Below, one piece after another: positions 1 through 8,629 of a DNA stretch of 64,000 bases. Made by a program: the position numbers and the translations under genes. The DNA comes from Sphingopyxis yananensis (GTDB lineage: Bacteria; Pseudomonadota; Alphaproteobacteria; Sphingomonadales; Sphingomonadaceae). The DNA lies in NCBI RefSeq assembly GCF_020687785.1, contig NZ_JAJEWI010000010.1:310001-374000 (forward strand). Direction: 5' to 3'. Positions within the stretch are counted from its first letter, which is position 1, and the number at the start of each line of letters is the position of its first letter. The notes under the pieces are model-generated. The model did not search any database. It saw nothing but the letters and a program-made list of their open reading frames with translations, and had not been told where the DNA came from.

Positions 1-562
1 AGAATTGGCCTTGGATTATGAAATCCGCCGCTATGAACGGGATGCCGTCAGCAATTTGGCACCGGAGGAACTGCGAGCGATCCATCCCCTTGGGAAATCA
101 CCAGTGCTAGAGGATGATGGCCGCATCATCAGCGAATCTGGGGCGATTGTGGAATATATTTGCCGCTGCCATGGCGGGCAGCATCTTGTTCCGGCCGTGG
201 AGGACGCGTCCTATATTCGCTATTTGGAGTTTCTGCATTTCGCGGAGGGTTCGGCGATGACGCCCATTTTGCTGAACCTTTATACTTCGCGTTTGGGGGA
301 TGCGGGCTTGCCGCTGCGGGCGCGTATTGATCAGCAATTGGAATTGCATTTCCAATATATGGAAGACGCGTTGGCACAGCACCCATTTTTTGCTGGCGAT
401 GATTTTTCGGCTTCCGATATCATGATGAGCTTTCCTGCCGAGGTGGCAGTGATGAACGGCGGTCCAGCCTATCCGCGACTGGCGGCCTTTGTGGATGCTT
501 GTCACGCGCGGCCTGCATGGCAGCGCGCGCGGGAGCGGGGCGGAAGCTATTTTATATTTTGA
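1..562 (+). CDS. Glutathione S-transferase family protein (5' end cut off)
   Basis: The frame is open from the first base, so the true start lies upstream of the window. The visible ~186 residues begin in the second half of the N-terminal thioredoxin-like domain. A P-V-L-E-D-D-G stretch and an S-E-S-G-A-I-V-E-Y-I motif (the glutathione-contacting SES-A region of GSTs) are followed by an all-helical C-terminal domain ending in a typical GST helix (PAYPRLAAFVDACHARPAW). GSTs conjugate or reduce electrophilic compounds with glutathione in the cytoplasm. The substrate cannot be read from the sequence. The TTG at 5 is not a credible start. Confidence 0.88.
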   Translation, partial: ELALDYEIRRYERDAVSNLAPEELRAIHPLGKSPVLEDDGRIISESGAIVEYICRCHGGQHLVPAVEDASYIRYLEFLHFAEGSAMTPILLNLYTSRLGDAGLPLRARIDQQLELHFQYMEDALAQHPFFAGDDFSASDIMMSFPAEVAVMNGGPAYPRLAAFVDACHARPAWQRARERGGSYFIF

Positions 563-581
563 TCAAATATTTGGATAAGTG

Positions 582-1238
582 ATGATGATAATCCGAAACG
601 CTATGTTCATCGGTGTTGCTGGCCTATGGGCCGCAGCCACTAGCGCGGCAACTATCAGCGAGGGTCGGGCCACTGAACTGGCCAAGCCAGCCGGGAAGGC
701 TGCTGTTGGTGCCTTATCGCCATCCTTGACGATGAGCGACGGGGCGGTGTTGGATCTGCAAGCGGGATTTTCGGCCGCTACGCCGCCAAGTGAGGCGAGC
801 AAGGCGCAAGCGTTCGCAAAGGTGGCAGCTTATGCCAAGGCTTTGAGTGACCGCGATTTTACGGCGGCTTATGCTATGCTGCGCTTATCCTATCAGGCGG
901 CGAATCCCAAAATTCATTGGGAGATGAATTTGCGCGATCGTGGTGATTTATGGGCCAATGGAGCTGTGAAAATTTTGCGGAGCAGTTGGACCCGTGATCC
1001 GGCTGGTCAGCCCACCGGAAATTACGCTGCCTTTGATTTTTTGGGATATCGGTCCAATGGGGATTTCGATTGCGGCACTATTGTTGTTCATCAACCATTT
1101 GAAAATTCAGAGTTTTCAATAGTCAGAACCGAAGCGAATTACGTGGCCGCTGAATTTCTGGACAACGGCGTTCCCAATGCAAATATCTTGCCGCAACTGC
1201 CATGTTTTGTCGGCAATGCTTTTGCCGGAAAGTCGTGA
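582..1238 (+). CDS. Exported hypothetical protein, DUF4019-like
   Basis: About 218 residues. A hydrophobic N-terminus ending in an A-A-T-S-A-A-type site suggests a Sec signal peptide. The C-terminal ~120 residues (an alternating pattern of W, acidic and aromatic residues, with P-x-G-N-Y-A-A-F-D-F and a terminal NYVAAEF strand) weakly resemble DUF4019 periplasmic domains. No catalytic motif is visible. The start is uncertain: GTG 579, ATG 582, ATG 585 and ATG 603 are all in frame; only a weak GGATAAG lies upstream, so I took the first ATG. It sits 19 bp after the GST gene on the same strand and may be co-transcribed with it. Function unknown. Confidence 0.6.
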   Translation: MMIIRNAMFIGVAGLWAAATSAATISEGRATELAKPAGKAAVGALSPSLTMSDGAVLDLQAGFSAATPPSEASKAQAFAKVAAYAKALSDRDFTAAYAMLRLSYQAANPKIHWEMNLRDRGDLWANGAVKILRSSWTRDPAGQPTGNYAAFDFLGYRSNGDFDCGTIVVHQPFENSEFSIVRTEANYVAAEFLDNGVPNANILPQLPCFVGNAFAGKS

Positions 1239-1308
1239 TGCATTTTTCTATCAGCTTGAACGGCTTTCACGGCTTGTCGAACAGGGAGAAAGTCCCTAAT
1301 TCGCGCGC

Positions 1309-4029
1309 ATGACATCGACCAATGACATCCGCCGGTCCTTCCTCGACTATTTCGGGGGCGCTGGACATCATGTTGAACCTTCGTCACCTTTGGTGCCGCA
1401 CAATGACCCGACATTGATGTTTGTCAACGCGGGTATGGTGCCGTTCAAAAATGTGTTCACGGGGCTTGAAAAGCGCCCATATACCACGGCGACATCGTCG
1501 CAAAAGTGCGTGCGCGCCGGCGGTAAGCATAATGACCTTGATAATGTGGGCTTTACGGCCCGCCACCACACCTTCTTTGAAATGCTGGGCAATTTCTCGT
1601 TCGGTGATTATTTCAAAGAAGAAGCGATCCACCATGCTTGGACGCTGATCACCAAGGAATGGGGCCTGCCAGCCGAAAAGCTGACGGCCACCGTTTATCA
1701 CACCGACGACGAAGCCTTTAATTTGTGGCGCAAGATTTCGGGTCTGCCGGAAGAACGCATTATCCGCATTCCGACCAATGATAATTTCTGGTCGATGGGC
1801 GATACGGGGCCTTGCGGTCCGTGCAGCGAAATTTTCTTTGACCATGGCGACCATATTTGGGGTGGTCCTCCGGGCTCGCCGGAAGAAGATGGCGACCGTT
1901 TCGTTGAAATCTGGAACCTGGTGTTCATGCAATATGAACAAATGGCGGGTGGCGAACGCGTCGACTTGCCACGTCCCAGCATCGACACCGGCATGGGCTT
2001 GGAACGCATCGCGGCTGTGATGCAAGGCGTGCACGACAATTATGACACGGACACGTTCAAGGCGCTGATCGCGGCCTCGGTTGATCTGACCGGCGTGCCG
2101 GCGGATGAAGCGCGCCGCGCGAGCCACCGCGTGATCGCCGATCATCTGCGCGCATCGAGCTTTTTGATTGCCGACGGCGTGCTGCCGTCGAATGAAGGCC
2201 GTGGCTATGTGCTGCGCCGCATTATGCGCCGCGCCATGCGTCATGCGCATTTGCTGGGTGCGAAGGATCCGTTGATGCACCGTCTGTTGCCGTCTTTGGC
2301 GACGGAAATGGGTGCGGCCTATCCGGAACTGCTTCGGGCGCAACCCTTGATTTCGGAAACGCTAGAGCGCGAAGAAACCAAATTCCGTCAGACGTTGGAC
2401 AAGGGCCTGCGCCTCCTTGAAGTCGAAGTAGATGCGATCGAGCGAATGTCGCAAGCCTATAACGATTCTGCTAACGTCGGCTTTGACCAACCAGACGCTA
2501 TCCGTTTCCCAAATAACGCCCCGCCAAAGCGGGAATTGTCGGGCGAGGTTGCGTTCAAGCTTTATGACACTTTCGGCTTTCCTTACGATTTGACCGAAGA
2601 TGCATTGCGTACGCAGAACATCACGGTTGACCGCGAAGGTTTCGACAAAGCTATGGCCAAGCAAAAGGCGGCGGCGCGTGCGGCTTGGAAAGGCAGCGGG
2701 GAAAAGGCTTCGGACGAGATTTGGTTTGACCTTGCGGAAAGCAACGGCAGCACCGAATTCATCGGCTATACGGGTACGTCCGGCGAAGCGAGCATTGTTG
2801 CTTTGGTTAAGGACGGTGCGACCGTGGATCAGGCGTCGGCTGGCGACGATGTGATTGTGTTGACCAACCAAACGCCATTTTATGGCGAGAGCGGCGGTCA
2901 GGCTGGCGATGCTGGCATGATTACGACGTTGGACGGCGTGAAGGCGGTGGTTTCGGACACGTCGAAGCCGCTGGGCCGTTTGCATGCGCACCACGCCAAG
3001 CTGGAAAGCGGCACGTTGAAGGTGGGCGACAGCATTTTGCTGACCGTCGACGCCCAGCGCCGTGACCGTATTCGCGCCAACCATAGTGCGACCCACTTGC
3101 TTCATGCGGCGCTGCGCGGTCATTTGGGCGGACATGTGACGCAGAAGGGCAGCTTGGTTGCCGAAGATCGTCTGCGTTTTGACTTTTCCCACCCCAAGGC
3201 GCTGAGCCCCGAGGAAATTGCGGCCATTGAAGCGGAAGTGAATGCGCAAATTCGCGGCAATGAAGCGGTGACGACCCGCTTGATGACGCCGGAAGATGCG
3301 ATTGAAGCCGGCGCAATGGCGCTGTTTGGCGAGAAATATGGCGATGAAGTTCGCGTGCTGTCGATGGGCGCGGGCGATGGCAAAAGCTATTCGGTCGAAC
3401 TGTGCGGCGGCACCCATGTTCGGGCGCTGGGCGACATTGCTTTGCTGAAAATCGTAAGCGAATCGGCCGTTTCGTCGGGCGTTCGCCGTATCGAAGCCTT
3501 GACCGGTGAAGCGGCGCGTTTGTGGTTGGTGAACCGTGACGATGCGCTGAAGTCGGTGGCTGCGACGCTGAAAACCACACCGGATGATGTGCCGAGCCGT
3601 GTTGCGGCCTTGGCCGATGCGCTGAAGAAAGCGGAACGCGAATTGGCCGACGCCAAAAAGGCATTGGCGATGGGCGGCGGTGCTGGCGGAAATGGTCCAG
3701 CGGTGGAAACCGTCGGGTCGACAGCATTTATCGCGCAAGTGGTTGACGGTTTGGACCCCAAAAATCTGCGCGGCGCGGTGGATGATCTGAAAAAACAGGT
3801 CGGAACGGGTGTGGCGATGCTGGTGGCGATCAATGAAGGCCGCGCTTCGGTGGCTGTTGGTGTAGCTGGCGATGCGGGGCAGAGCGCCGTTGATCTGGTG
3901 AAGCTGGCGGTGGCGGCGCTGGGCGGTCAAGGCGGCGGTGGTCGTCCGGATATGGCGCAAGGCGGCGGTCCAAACGGCGATGCCGCGCAAGATGCTGTCG
4001 CTGCAGTCCGCGCCGCATTGTCCGCCTGA
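1309..4029 (+). CDS. alaS: Alanine--tRNA ligase
   Basis: Charges tRNA-Ala with alanine in the cytoplasm. All parts of the family are present. The class II catalytic core starts at the N-terminus ([13 protein letters not shown], then [17 protein letters not shown]). The tRNA-recognition region follows. The editing domain has its zinc ligands HSATH at residues ~592-596 and the CGGTH motif at ~699-703. A C-Ala domain ends with a Gly-rich [13 protein letters not shown] segment. At 906 residues it is ~30 longer than E. coli AlaRS because of an insertion at residues ~377-410, just before the [15 protein letters not shown] motif. ATG 1309 is supported by homology of the N-terminus. Confidence 0.98.
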   Translation: MTSTNDIRRSFLDYFGGAGHHVEPSSPLVPHNDPTLMFVNAGMVPFKNVFTGLEKRPYTTATSSQKCVRAGGKHNDLDNVGFTARHHTFFEMLGNFSFGDYFKEEAIHHAWTLITKEWGLPAEKLTATVYHTDDEAFNLWRKISGLPEERIIRIPTNDNFWSMGDTGPCGPCSEIFFDHGDHIWGGPPGSPEEDGDRFVEIWNLVFMQYEQMAGGERVDLPRPSIDTGMGLERIAAVMQGVHDNYDTDTFKALIAASVDLTGVPADEARRASHRVIADHLRASSFLIADGVLPSNEGRGYVLRRIMRRAMRHAHLLGAKDPLMHRLLPSLATEMGAAYPELLRAQPLISETLEREETKFRQTLDKGLRLLEVEVDAIERMSQAYNDSANVGFDQPDAIRFPNNAPPKRELSGEVAFKLYDTFGFPYDLTEDALRTQNITVDREGFDKAMAKQKAAARAAWKGSGEKASDEIWFDLAESNGSTEFIGYTGTSGEASIVALVKDGATVDQASAGDDVIVLTNQTPFYGESGGQAGDAGMITTLDGVKAVVSDTSKPLGRLHAHHAKLESGTLKVGDSILLTVDAQRRDRIRANHSATHLLHAALRGHLGGHVTQKGSLVAEDRLRFDFSHPKALSPEEIAAIEAEVNAQIRGNEAVTTRLMTPEDAIEAGAMALFGEKYGDEVRVLSMGAGDGKSYSVELCGGTHVRALGDIALLKIVSESAVSSGVRRIEALTGEAARLWLVNRDDALKSVAATLKTTPDDVPSRVAALADALKKAERELADAKKALAMGGGAGGNGPAVETVGSTAFIAQVVDGLDPKNLRGAVDDLKKQVGTGVAMLVAINEGRASVAVGVAGDAGQSAVDLVKLAVAALGGQGGGGRPDMAQGGGPNGDAAQDAVAAVRAALSA

Positions 4030-4484
4030 TGGTGAAAAACCGCCCTTGGATGGCCTGTGCCATATCGGCCCTGATTTTGGGGTTGGTGGCTGGTTGCAGC
4101 AAGGGCGGAGATGATCCGGCGGGGACGGCCGATGGTTGGCAAATCCCCGCTGGAACCTATCGCAGCATCTCCAAGGCCCAAACGGGCTTTGAAGTGCATT
4201 TAAGCGAAGGGGATAAAAGCCCCGTTGCGGCTTTGTCGCTATGCCGCCCTGATTGCGCCGCCCCCATTCATTCCGCTGTGATGCGGGGATTGAATGGGGT
4301 TAGCTTTTCCCTGTCCGATGCGGGGCATATGGTCGATGTGACCCTGACCCCCGCTAGTATGACCGAGATCATGCTGGCCGCCGATTGGGGCAAGGGGTTG
4401 GAAAGCGTGACGCTTCGCCGCGTGGACGACAGCGGCCGCCATGGCGCCGCGTCCGCCGATAGCAGCGCGGCCGTTAGTCGGTAA
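4029..4484 (+). CDS. Putative lipoprotein, unknown function
   Basis: 151 residues. The start ATG overlaps the alaS stop (TGATG), so translation is probably coupled. The N-terminus is a lipoprotein signal: a basic start, a hydrophobic stretch and a lipobox L-V-A-G-C with the Cys at residue ~23, followed by Ser/Lys/Gly. The mature part is a small beta-rich domain containing two cysteines close together (C-R-P-D-C). I do not recognise a family. The last residues are Ala/Ser-rich and overlap nothing; the gene converges on the holin gene 48 bp away. Confidence 0.72.
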   Translation: MVKNRPWMACAISALILGLVAGCSKGGDDPAGTADGWQIPAGTYRSISKAQTGFEVHLSEGDKSPVAALSLCRPDCAAPIHSAVMRGLNGVSFSLSDAGHMVDVTLTPASMTEIMLAADWGKGLESVTLRRVDDSGRHGAASADSSAAVSR

Positions 4485-4532
4485 CAGGCTGCCGTCGTTG
4501 ATCCGGCCCAAGCTTGGTTTAATCGGGTCGGT

Positions 4533-4943
4533 TTAATCGACGCCCTTGGCTTTGCCCCATGCGCGGGCCGCCGTATAACCCAAATATCCCGTGCCAAATA
4601 GGGCATAAAGGGGTTCGGGGATGCCCGCCAAATAGGCGTTCATGCCGCGCGCAATGCCGTCCGCCATGTCGGGCCGCGCCGCCGCGATCAGGCCCATTGG
4701 GATGGCCCACAGCAGCAGGGTGTACATGACATAAAGGAAGCTGGGCCGTGCGCGGCTGGTCCAAGGGTCGTTGCTATTAGCCTCTGCGATGATGGCGGCC
4801 ATTTGCGTTTTCAGCGCCTCCATTTCCTGCGACCCTTCCAGTTTCAGCAGTTCCAGCTTTGCTCTGTCGCGGGCGTCGGGATCGGGGATGATTTTGTCGA
4901 TCAATTTGGCAATGGGGCCAATGATACCGTCGAGAATAGACAT
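4533..4943 (-). CDS. Holin of the 3-TM gene-transfer-release type
   Basis: 136 residues. It starts with M-S-I-L-D-G-I-I-G-P-I, followed by an amphipathic charged segment (PDPDARDRAKLELLKLEG) and then hydrophobic helices (FLYVMYTLLLWAIPMGLIAAA and later LYALFGTGYLGYTAAR). This matches the pattern I know for holin_3TM (PF11351), described for release of gene transfer agents. Holins make inner-membrane holes that let the endolysin reach peptidoglycan. It lies 106 bp downstream of the endolysin gene on the same strand and has its own Shine-Dalgarno (AGGGAA) before ATG 4943. No other phage gene is adjacent. Confidence 0.85.
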   Translation of the reverse strand: MSILDGIIGPIAKLIDKIIPDPDARDRAKLELLKLEGSQEMEALKTQMAAIIAEANSNDPWTSRARPSFLYVMYTLLLWAIPMGLIAAARPDMADGIARGMNAYLAGIPEPLYALFGTGYLGYTAARAWGKAKGVD

Positions 4944-5049
4944 AAAAATTCCCTGTTTTCAAAATGTGTTGGATCGGAAGTTTATGAAGTTGCGGCTATA
5001 AGGCGCGCGGGGAGAGCGGGAGACTGAACCGGTCACCCGAAAGGGGGCC

Positions 5050-5625
5050 TTAGCTGTGCAGGGGGCCGATGCGGTTGGCGAGCCAGCCATAGAGGAAAGC
5101 CTCTTGGGATGGGCGGCGTTCGGCCAGTGCGATATAGCGTTCCCCCTGCAACGCCTCCATGGCGCGCAGCAGAACGGTCTCACCGGATTTGCCGCGCGCC
5201 GCCAAATAGCCGTCGAGGGCGGAAAGGGTGCGCGCGCCGATATGCTGGTCGACCGCTATGTCCGGATAGTCGCGTGCACAGCGGTTAAGGGCGTTTAGGG
5301 CCCGTTGAAGAAAACCGCTGGCCGTCGCGGTGCCCATGTTGACGCCTGTGTCGAACAATTCGGCGGCGATGGACGCGGCGCGTAGAGCGACACGGTCAAA
5401 GGCTGGTTTTTGCCAATAAATACGGGTGTATATGTTGACGGCTAAGCTGCGCGGTAATTCGCGCATATCGCCCTGATACCCCTCGGCGCGGGCGACGGAT
5501 TGGGTGATGCCCCAACAAGTGGGGCCGCCGCGATCCGATGGGTGGTTTACATAACGGCCTTCCCGTTCAATGATGGCGTCAACCAACGCATCAAGATCGA
5601 AGTTGGAGTAAGATGATGGGGTCAT
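5050..5625 (-). CDS. GH108-family endolysin (N-acetylmuramidase)
   Basis: 191 residues. The N-terminal motif E-R-E-G-R-Y-V-N-H-P-S-D-R-G-G-P-T, followed by WGIT, is the signature of glycosyl hydrolase 108 (PF05838, ZliS-like), with the catalytic Glu in EREG. The C-terminal ~80 residues fit the peptidoglycan-binding PG_binding_3 part (FDTGVNMGTATASGFLQRALN... and the ending AFLYGWLANRI). It cleaves the glycan strands of peptidoglycan. There is no signal peptide, so it needs the holin encoded just downstream. ATG 5625 has a good Shine-Dalgarno (AAAGGAAGC). It is divergent from the MDR gene at 5694, and a perfect 9-bp inverted repeat lies between the two. Confidence 0.9.
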   Translation of the reverse strand: MTPSSYSNFDLDALVDAIIEREGRYVNHPSDRGGPTCWGITQSVARAEGYQGDMRELPRSLAVNIYTRIYWQKPAFDRVALRAASIAAELFDTGVNMGTATASGFLQRALNALNRCARDYPDIAVDQHIGARTLSALDGYLAARGKSGETVLLRAMEALQGERYIALAERRPSQEAFLYGWLANRIGPLHS

Positions 5626-5636
5626 ATTGCTTCCTT

Positions 5637-5664
5637 TGGTTCGTTTTGTTAATTTAACGAACCA
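5637..5664. promoter_or_regulatory. Perfect 9-bp inverted repeat, candidate operator
   Basis: TGGTTCGTT (5637-5645) and AACGAACCA (5656-5664) are exact inverted repeats 10 bp apart. Within and overlapping them is a second, smaller inverted repeat GTTAA-T-TTAAC (5648-5658). The site lies just upstream of the endolysin Shine-Dalgarno and within the 68-bp divergent intergenic region with the MDR gene. That is where a repressor or activator of lysis genes would be expected. Function is inferred; it could also form a stem in the endolysin mRNA leader. Confidence 0.55.
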
Positions 5665-5693
5665 TATTGGAACAATGTAGGAAAGAGGATTTT

Positions 5694-6677
5694 ATGCGGG
5701 CTTTGCAGGTTCATGCGTTGGAACCAGATTTTGCTGGCGTGCGGCTGAGCGATGTTGATGTTCCGCAGCCGCAGGCGGGCGAGGTGCGGGTGAAGGTGGC
5801 TGCGGCCGCCGTGAATTTTCCCGACCTGTTGATGACGCGCGGTGCGTATCAGTTGAAACCGCCATTGCCCTTTACCCAAGGGCTGGAGTTTTCAGGGATT
5901 GTCGATGCTGTGGGGCCGAATGTGACCACATGGCGCGTGGGCGATGAGGTGATGGGCGGCAATGCACAGGGGCATGGTGCGATGGCGGAATATGCCATTG
6001 GGCAGGCGCTGAAAATGCGGCGTAAACCCAGCGGACTGAACTGGGAAGAGGCGTCGGCTTATGCGGTGACCTATGTGTCGGCCTATGTCGGTTTGATGCA
6101 ATGCGCCAAAGTGCAACCGGGCGAATGGGTGTTGGTGCATGGAGCGGCTGGCGGCGTCGGGTTGGCGGCGGTGGATATGGCCAAAGCGCTGGGCGCGCGG
6201 GTGATCGCGGCGGCCAGCACCGAAGAAAAGCGGCAAGCGATTGCGCGCATCTATGCGCCCGACGCGGTGATTTCGTCGGAGGCGGGATTTCGCGAAGAGG
6301 TGAAGCGCATTACGGGCGGCGCGGGGGCCGATGTGATTTTTGATCCGGTGGGCGGCGATATATTTGACGAGTCGACGCGCAGCATTGCCTTTGGTGGGCG
6401 GTTGCTGGTGGTGGGCTTTACGTCCGGACGGATCGCCACCATGGCAACCAACATAGCGTTAATAAAAGGATTTTCGGTGATGGGTGTGCGGGCGGGGGAA
6501 TATTGCCGCCGCTTTCCGGACCGTGGGCAGCTATGTTATTCGGCGATTGATCGCATGGCGGAGGCGGGCGTGATCCGGCCCCATATCGACCGTGTGTTGG
6601 ACTTGGCGGATTGGCGCGAAGGATATGAATTGCTGGATCAGCGCAAAGTTGTGGGCAAAGTGGTGCTGCGCCCATGA
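5694..6677 (+). CDS. NADPH:quinone oxidoreductase-like MDR dehydrogenase
   Basis: 327 residues from ATG 5694 (Shine-Dalgarno AGAGG at 5684-5688; an upstream in-frame TTG at 5667 has none). The zinc-free medium-chain dehydrogenase fold is clear: an N-terminal GroES-like part (VNFPDLLMTRGAYQLKPPLP, F-x-x-G-L-E-F-S-G) and the Rossmann motif V-H-G-A-A-G-G-V-G-L-A-A-V-D-M. A second conserved block reads G-A-D-V-I-F-D-P-V-G-G. The family reduces quinones, enones or other carbonyls with NADPH. It matches quinone oxidoreductases more than alcohol dehydrogenases because catalytic zinc ligands are absent. It is divergent from the lysis pair, which is probably an accidental neighbour. Confidence 0.9.
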   Translation: MRALQVHALEPDFAGVRLSDVDVPQPQAGEVRVKVAAAAVNFPDLLMTRGAYQLKPPLPFTQGLEFSGIVDAVGPNVTTWRVGDEVMGGNAQGHGAMAEYAIGQALKMRRKPSGLNWEEASAYAVTYVSAYVGLMQCAKVQPGEWVLVHGAAGGVGLAAVDMAKALGARVIAAASTEEKRQAIARIYAPDAVISSEAGFREEVKRITGGAGADVIFDPVGGDIFDESTRSIAFGGRLLVVGFTSGRIATMATNIALIKGFSVMGVRAGEYCRRFPDRGQLCYSAIDRMAEAGVIRPHIDRVLDLADWREGYELLDQRKVVGKVVLRP

Positions 6678-6713
6678 TGACGCGGCACTTTAGCTGATGC
6701 GTGGAACAGAGAT

Positions 6714-7490
6714 TTAGCGCAGCAGCGTCCAGAGCGGGTTTTCCGGATCTGACAACAGCTTGGCGGTGAGCGCCAAGGACATGATGACGAGCAGCGGGCG
6801 GACGCCTTTGCCGCCATAACGGATGGCGAGGCGAGTGCCGATTTGCGCGCCGACCACATTGGCGGCGGCCATCGTAAAGCCCAAAGCCCAAAGCATATGG
6901 CCACCCAAGGCGAGCATCACCAGCGCCGCGATATTGGTCGTGAGATTGAGCAATTTGGTACCCGCAATGGCGCGGACCAAGCCGAAACCGCCCAAGGCCA
7001 CCAAGGCAAGGGTGAGGAAAGAGCCGGTGCCTGGGCCAAAAAAGCCATCATAAAAGCCAATGGCGCTGATCAACAGGGTGAGCGGTAGGGTGGAGAGTTT
7101 GGCAGCGCGGTCAGCCTCGCTCATGGATGGGGCAAGGAGGAAGTAAAGCGCCATCAATATGAGCAAGATAGGAACGATAGCGGCCAAGAAGCTGCTGTCG
7201 ATGACTTGCACCGCCAAGGCCCCAGCCGTGGAACCGAGCAAGGCACCGGCGACGGGCCAAGCGAAGCGTTTTACCTCGACATGGCCGCCGCGCCAAAAGG
7301 TATAGAAGCTAGAAGCCGTACCAATGGCGCTCTGCAATTTGTTGGTCGCAAGCGCGACGACGGGCGGCATCCCCGTGGACATGAGCGCGGGAATGGTGAG
7401 CAGGCCCCCACCGCCAGCCATGGCGTCAATCGTGCCCGCGAGGAAGGCAATGCCGAGAAGGAAGGCGATGGTTTCGGGGGTGAAGGTCAT
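6714..7490 (-). CDS. TauE/SafE (YfcA-like) family permease
   Basis: 258 residues with about eight hydrophobic segments. It shows the two family repeats: an N-terminal G-T-I-D-A-M-A-G-G-G-G-L-L-T-I-P motif with A-T-N-K-L-Q, and a second copy F-Y-D-G-F-F-G-P-G-T-G-S-F with T-K-L-L-N-L-T-T-N. The family are inner-membrane exporters or importers of sulfur-containing anions such as sulfite or sulfoacetate; the substrate here is unknown. It converges on the MDR gene and has no obvious sulfur-metabolism neighbour. Confidence 0.9.
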   Translation of the reverse strand: MTFTPETIAFLLGIAFLAGTIDAMAGGGGLLTIPALMSTGMPPVVALATNKLQSAIGTASSFYTFWRGGHVEVKRFAWPVAGALLGSTAGALAVQVIDSSFLAAIVPILLILMALYFLLAPSMSEADRAAKLSTLPLTLLISAIGFYDGFFGPGTGSFLTLALVALGGFGLVRAIAGTKLLNLTTNIAALVMLALGGHMLWALGFTMAAANVVGAQIGTRLAIRYGGKGVRPLLVIMSLALTAKLLSDPENPLWTLLR

Positions 7491-7899
7491 GGGGCTGTTA
7501 TACGGAAATCAAACCGATACAGTAGGGGGCTTCGCAGCTATTTTTCGATCCGCCTATCCACGGGTGCAGGTGGTGATTTGTTGCCATGTTGGGGTAATGG
7601 GCGGGTCATCGATCCAGCGGAAGCAAGCTTTCGCTATTTCTGATTGGCGCAGCAATATTCTGTTTTTAAACGCGCGAGAATGGCGGACGCGAAAACTGGA
7701 TGCCGACCATCTCGACTTATCGGCCATATGAAACGCCGCGCAGGGTGTAAGTTGGCTACGCGTGCTTTCTTCGTCACTGGCACGCTGGGATGCTGATTTG
7801 ATGAAGATGCTTAGCGTGGGATTTGGAATTGCAAGGTGACAGATCGTTCGCAGAGATGCGGTCCGATCTGAGATTAAATTTTGCTGGTAGAAGATAAAT
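7491..7899. other. Intergenic stretch without a recognisable gene
   Basis: Roughly 400 bp between the TauE-like gene and tRNA-Pro. Open frames exist on both strands, but none has a recognisable product, codon bias like the neighbours, or a ribosome-binding site. The longest leftward frame runs through the tRNA gene and is not credible. I see no strong hairpin or repeat. Confidence 0.6.
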
Positions 7900-7976
7900 T
7901 GGTCGGGACGATAGGATTCGAACCTACGACCCCCACACCCCCAGTGTGATGCGCTACCAGGCTGCGCTACGTCCCG
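7900..7976 (-). tRNA. tRNA-Pro (anticodon GGG)
   Basis: Full cloverleaf on the minus strand: acceptor CGGGACG/CGTCCCG, D-stem GCGC/GCGC, anticodon stem TCACA/TGTGG with loop CTGGGGG (anticodon GGG). A 5-nt variable loop and T-arm GTAGG-TTCGAAT-CCTAT follow. The discriminator A and CCA tail are encoded. The 77-nt length and C1-G72 pair are typical of tRNA-Pro. Confidence 0.97.
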
Positions 7977-8195
7977 ACCGTGCCCATCTGCTGGGCAGGC
8001 GTCGCCATTAGGCTGGATTTTTTGGGGATGCAACAGATGTTTTCAAAAAATTGCATTTCTTTCAGCAGCTAGCTTGATCGTCGCTGGCAAGTGCCCATTT
8101 TTTAGGCGGCTGTCCGTTGCCTTATGTGGCGGTTTGCCGCGCAGCCTGTTGTTGCGCGGCTTCTTCCTGCATGGTAGGCGGCGGACCATGTTTTT

Positions 8196-8221
8196 TGCTC
8201 TTTCTTGCAAGGGAAAGAGCA
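8196..8221 (+). promoter_or_regulatory. 9-bp stem-loop in the yajC-secDF leader
   Basis: TGCTCTTTC and GAAAGAGCA are exact inverted repeats separated by 8 nt, ending 27 bp before the yajC start codon. The run of T lies on the 5' side of the stem, so it is not a standard terminator for rightward transcription. It may be an mRNA leader structure or an operator. No known riboswitch is recognised. Confidence 0.4.
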
Positions 8222-8248
8222 CGCTTATGAACGGAAAGATTCTCGTAC

Positions 8249-8578
8249 ATGTCGATGCAATTGCTTTTGAGCCAAGCAGCGGGAGCCTCTGGCGGGGCCG
8301 GTGGTTTCCTTATGCTGGTTCCTTATCTGCTGATTTTCGTAGTCTTTTGGTTCTTTTTGATCCGTCCGCAGTCTGTTCGTATGAAAGAGCATCGGGCCAA
8401 GGTTGCTGCCGTCAAGGTGCGTGATCAAGTGGTGACGGGCGGCGGTATTGTCGGCAAAGTGACCCGCGTAGACGATGATTTTGTCGATGTGGAAATTGCA
8501 CAAGGCGTGAAGATCAAGGTTGTCAAATCGACCTTGGCCGATGTTGTTCAGCCCGGCGGAACCCCCGCTAATGACTGA
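8249..8578 (+). CDS. yajC: Preprotein translocase subunit YajC
   Basis: 109 residues. One transmembrane segment (FLMLVPYLLIFVVFWFFLIRP) is followed by the family signature R-P-Q-x-x-R-M-K-E-H and a cytoplasmic domain with V-V-T-G-G-G-I-V-G-K-V. YajC associates with SecDF at the SecYEG translocon in the inner membrane. Gene order yajC-secD-secF is standard. ATG 8249 follows a GGAAAG-like ribosome-binding site; ATG 8255 is an alternative two codons in. A GC-rich hairpin (about 8585-8604, no T tract) separates it from secD. Confidence 0.96.
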   Translation: MSMQLLLSQAAGASGGAGGFLMLVPYLLIFVVFWFFLIRPQSVRMKEHRAKVAAVKVRDQVVTGGGIVGKVTRVDDDFVDVEIAQGVKIKVVKSTLADVVQPGGTPAND

Positions 8579-8629
8579 TTTGCCACGTCCGCTTTGCGGC
8601 GGACGGGCCCAGCCAGACGGGATTTATAG

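Noticed and set aside
4516..4538. Direct repeat GGTTTAATCG twice at the holin 3' end
   Set aside because: Only two short copies partly inside the holin stop region; no att-site or integrase context.
5648..5658. GTTAATTTAAC as a CtrA binding site before the endolysin
   Set aside because: The half-sites are 1 bp apart rather than the 7 bp of the CtrA consensus, so I list it only as part of an inverted repeat.
7554..8033. Leftward 159-codon ORF
   Set aside because: It runs straight through tRNA-Pro; the tRNA-derived part is a familiar artefact, and the rest has no recognisable domain or ribosome-binding site.
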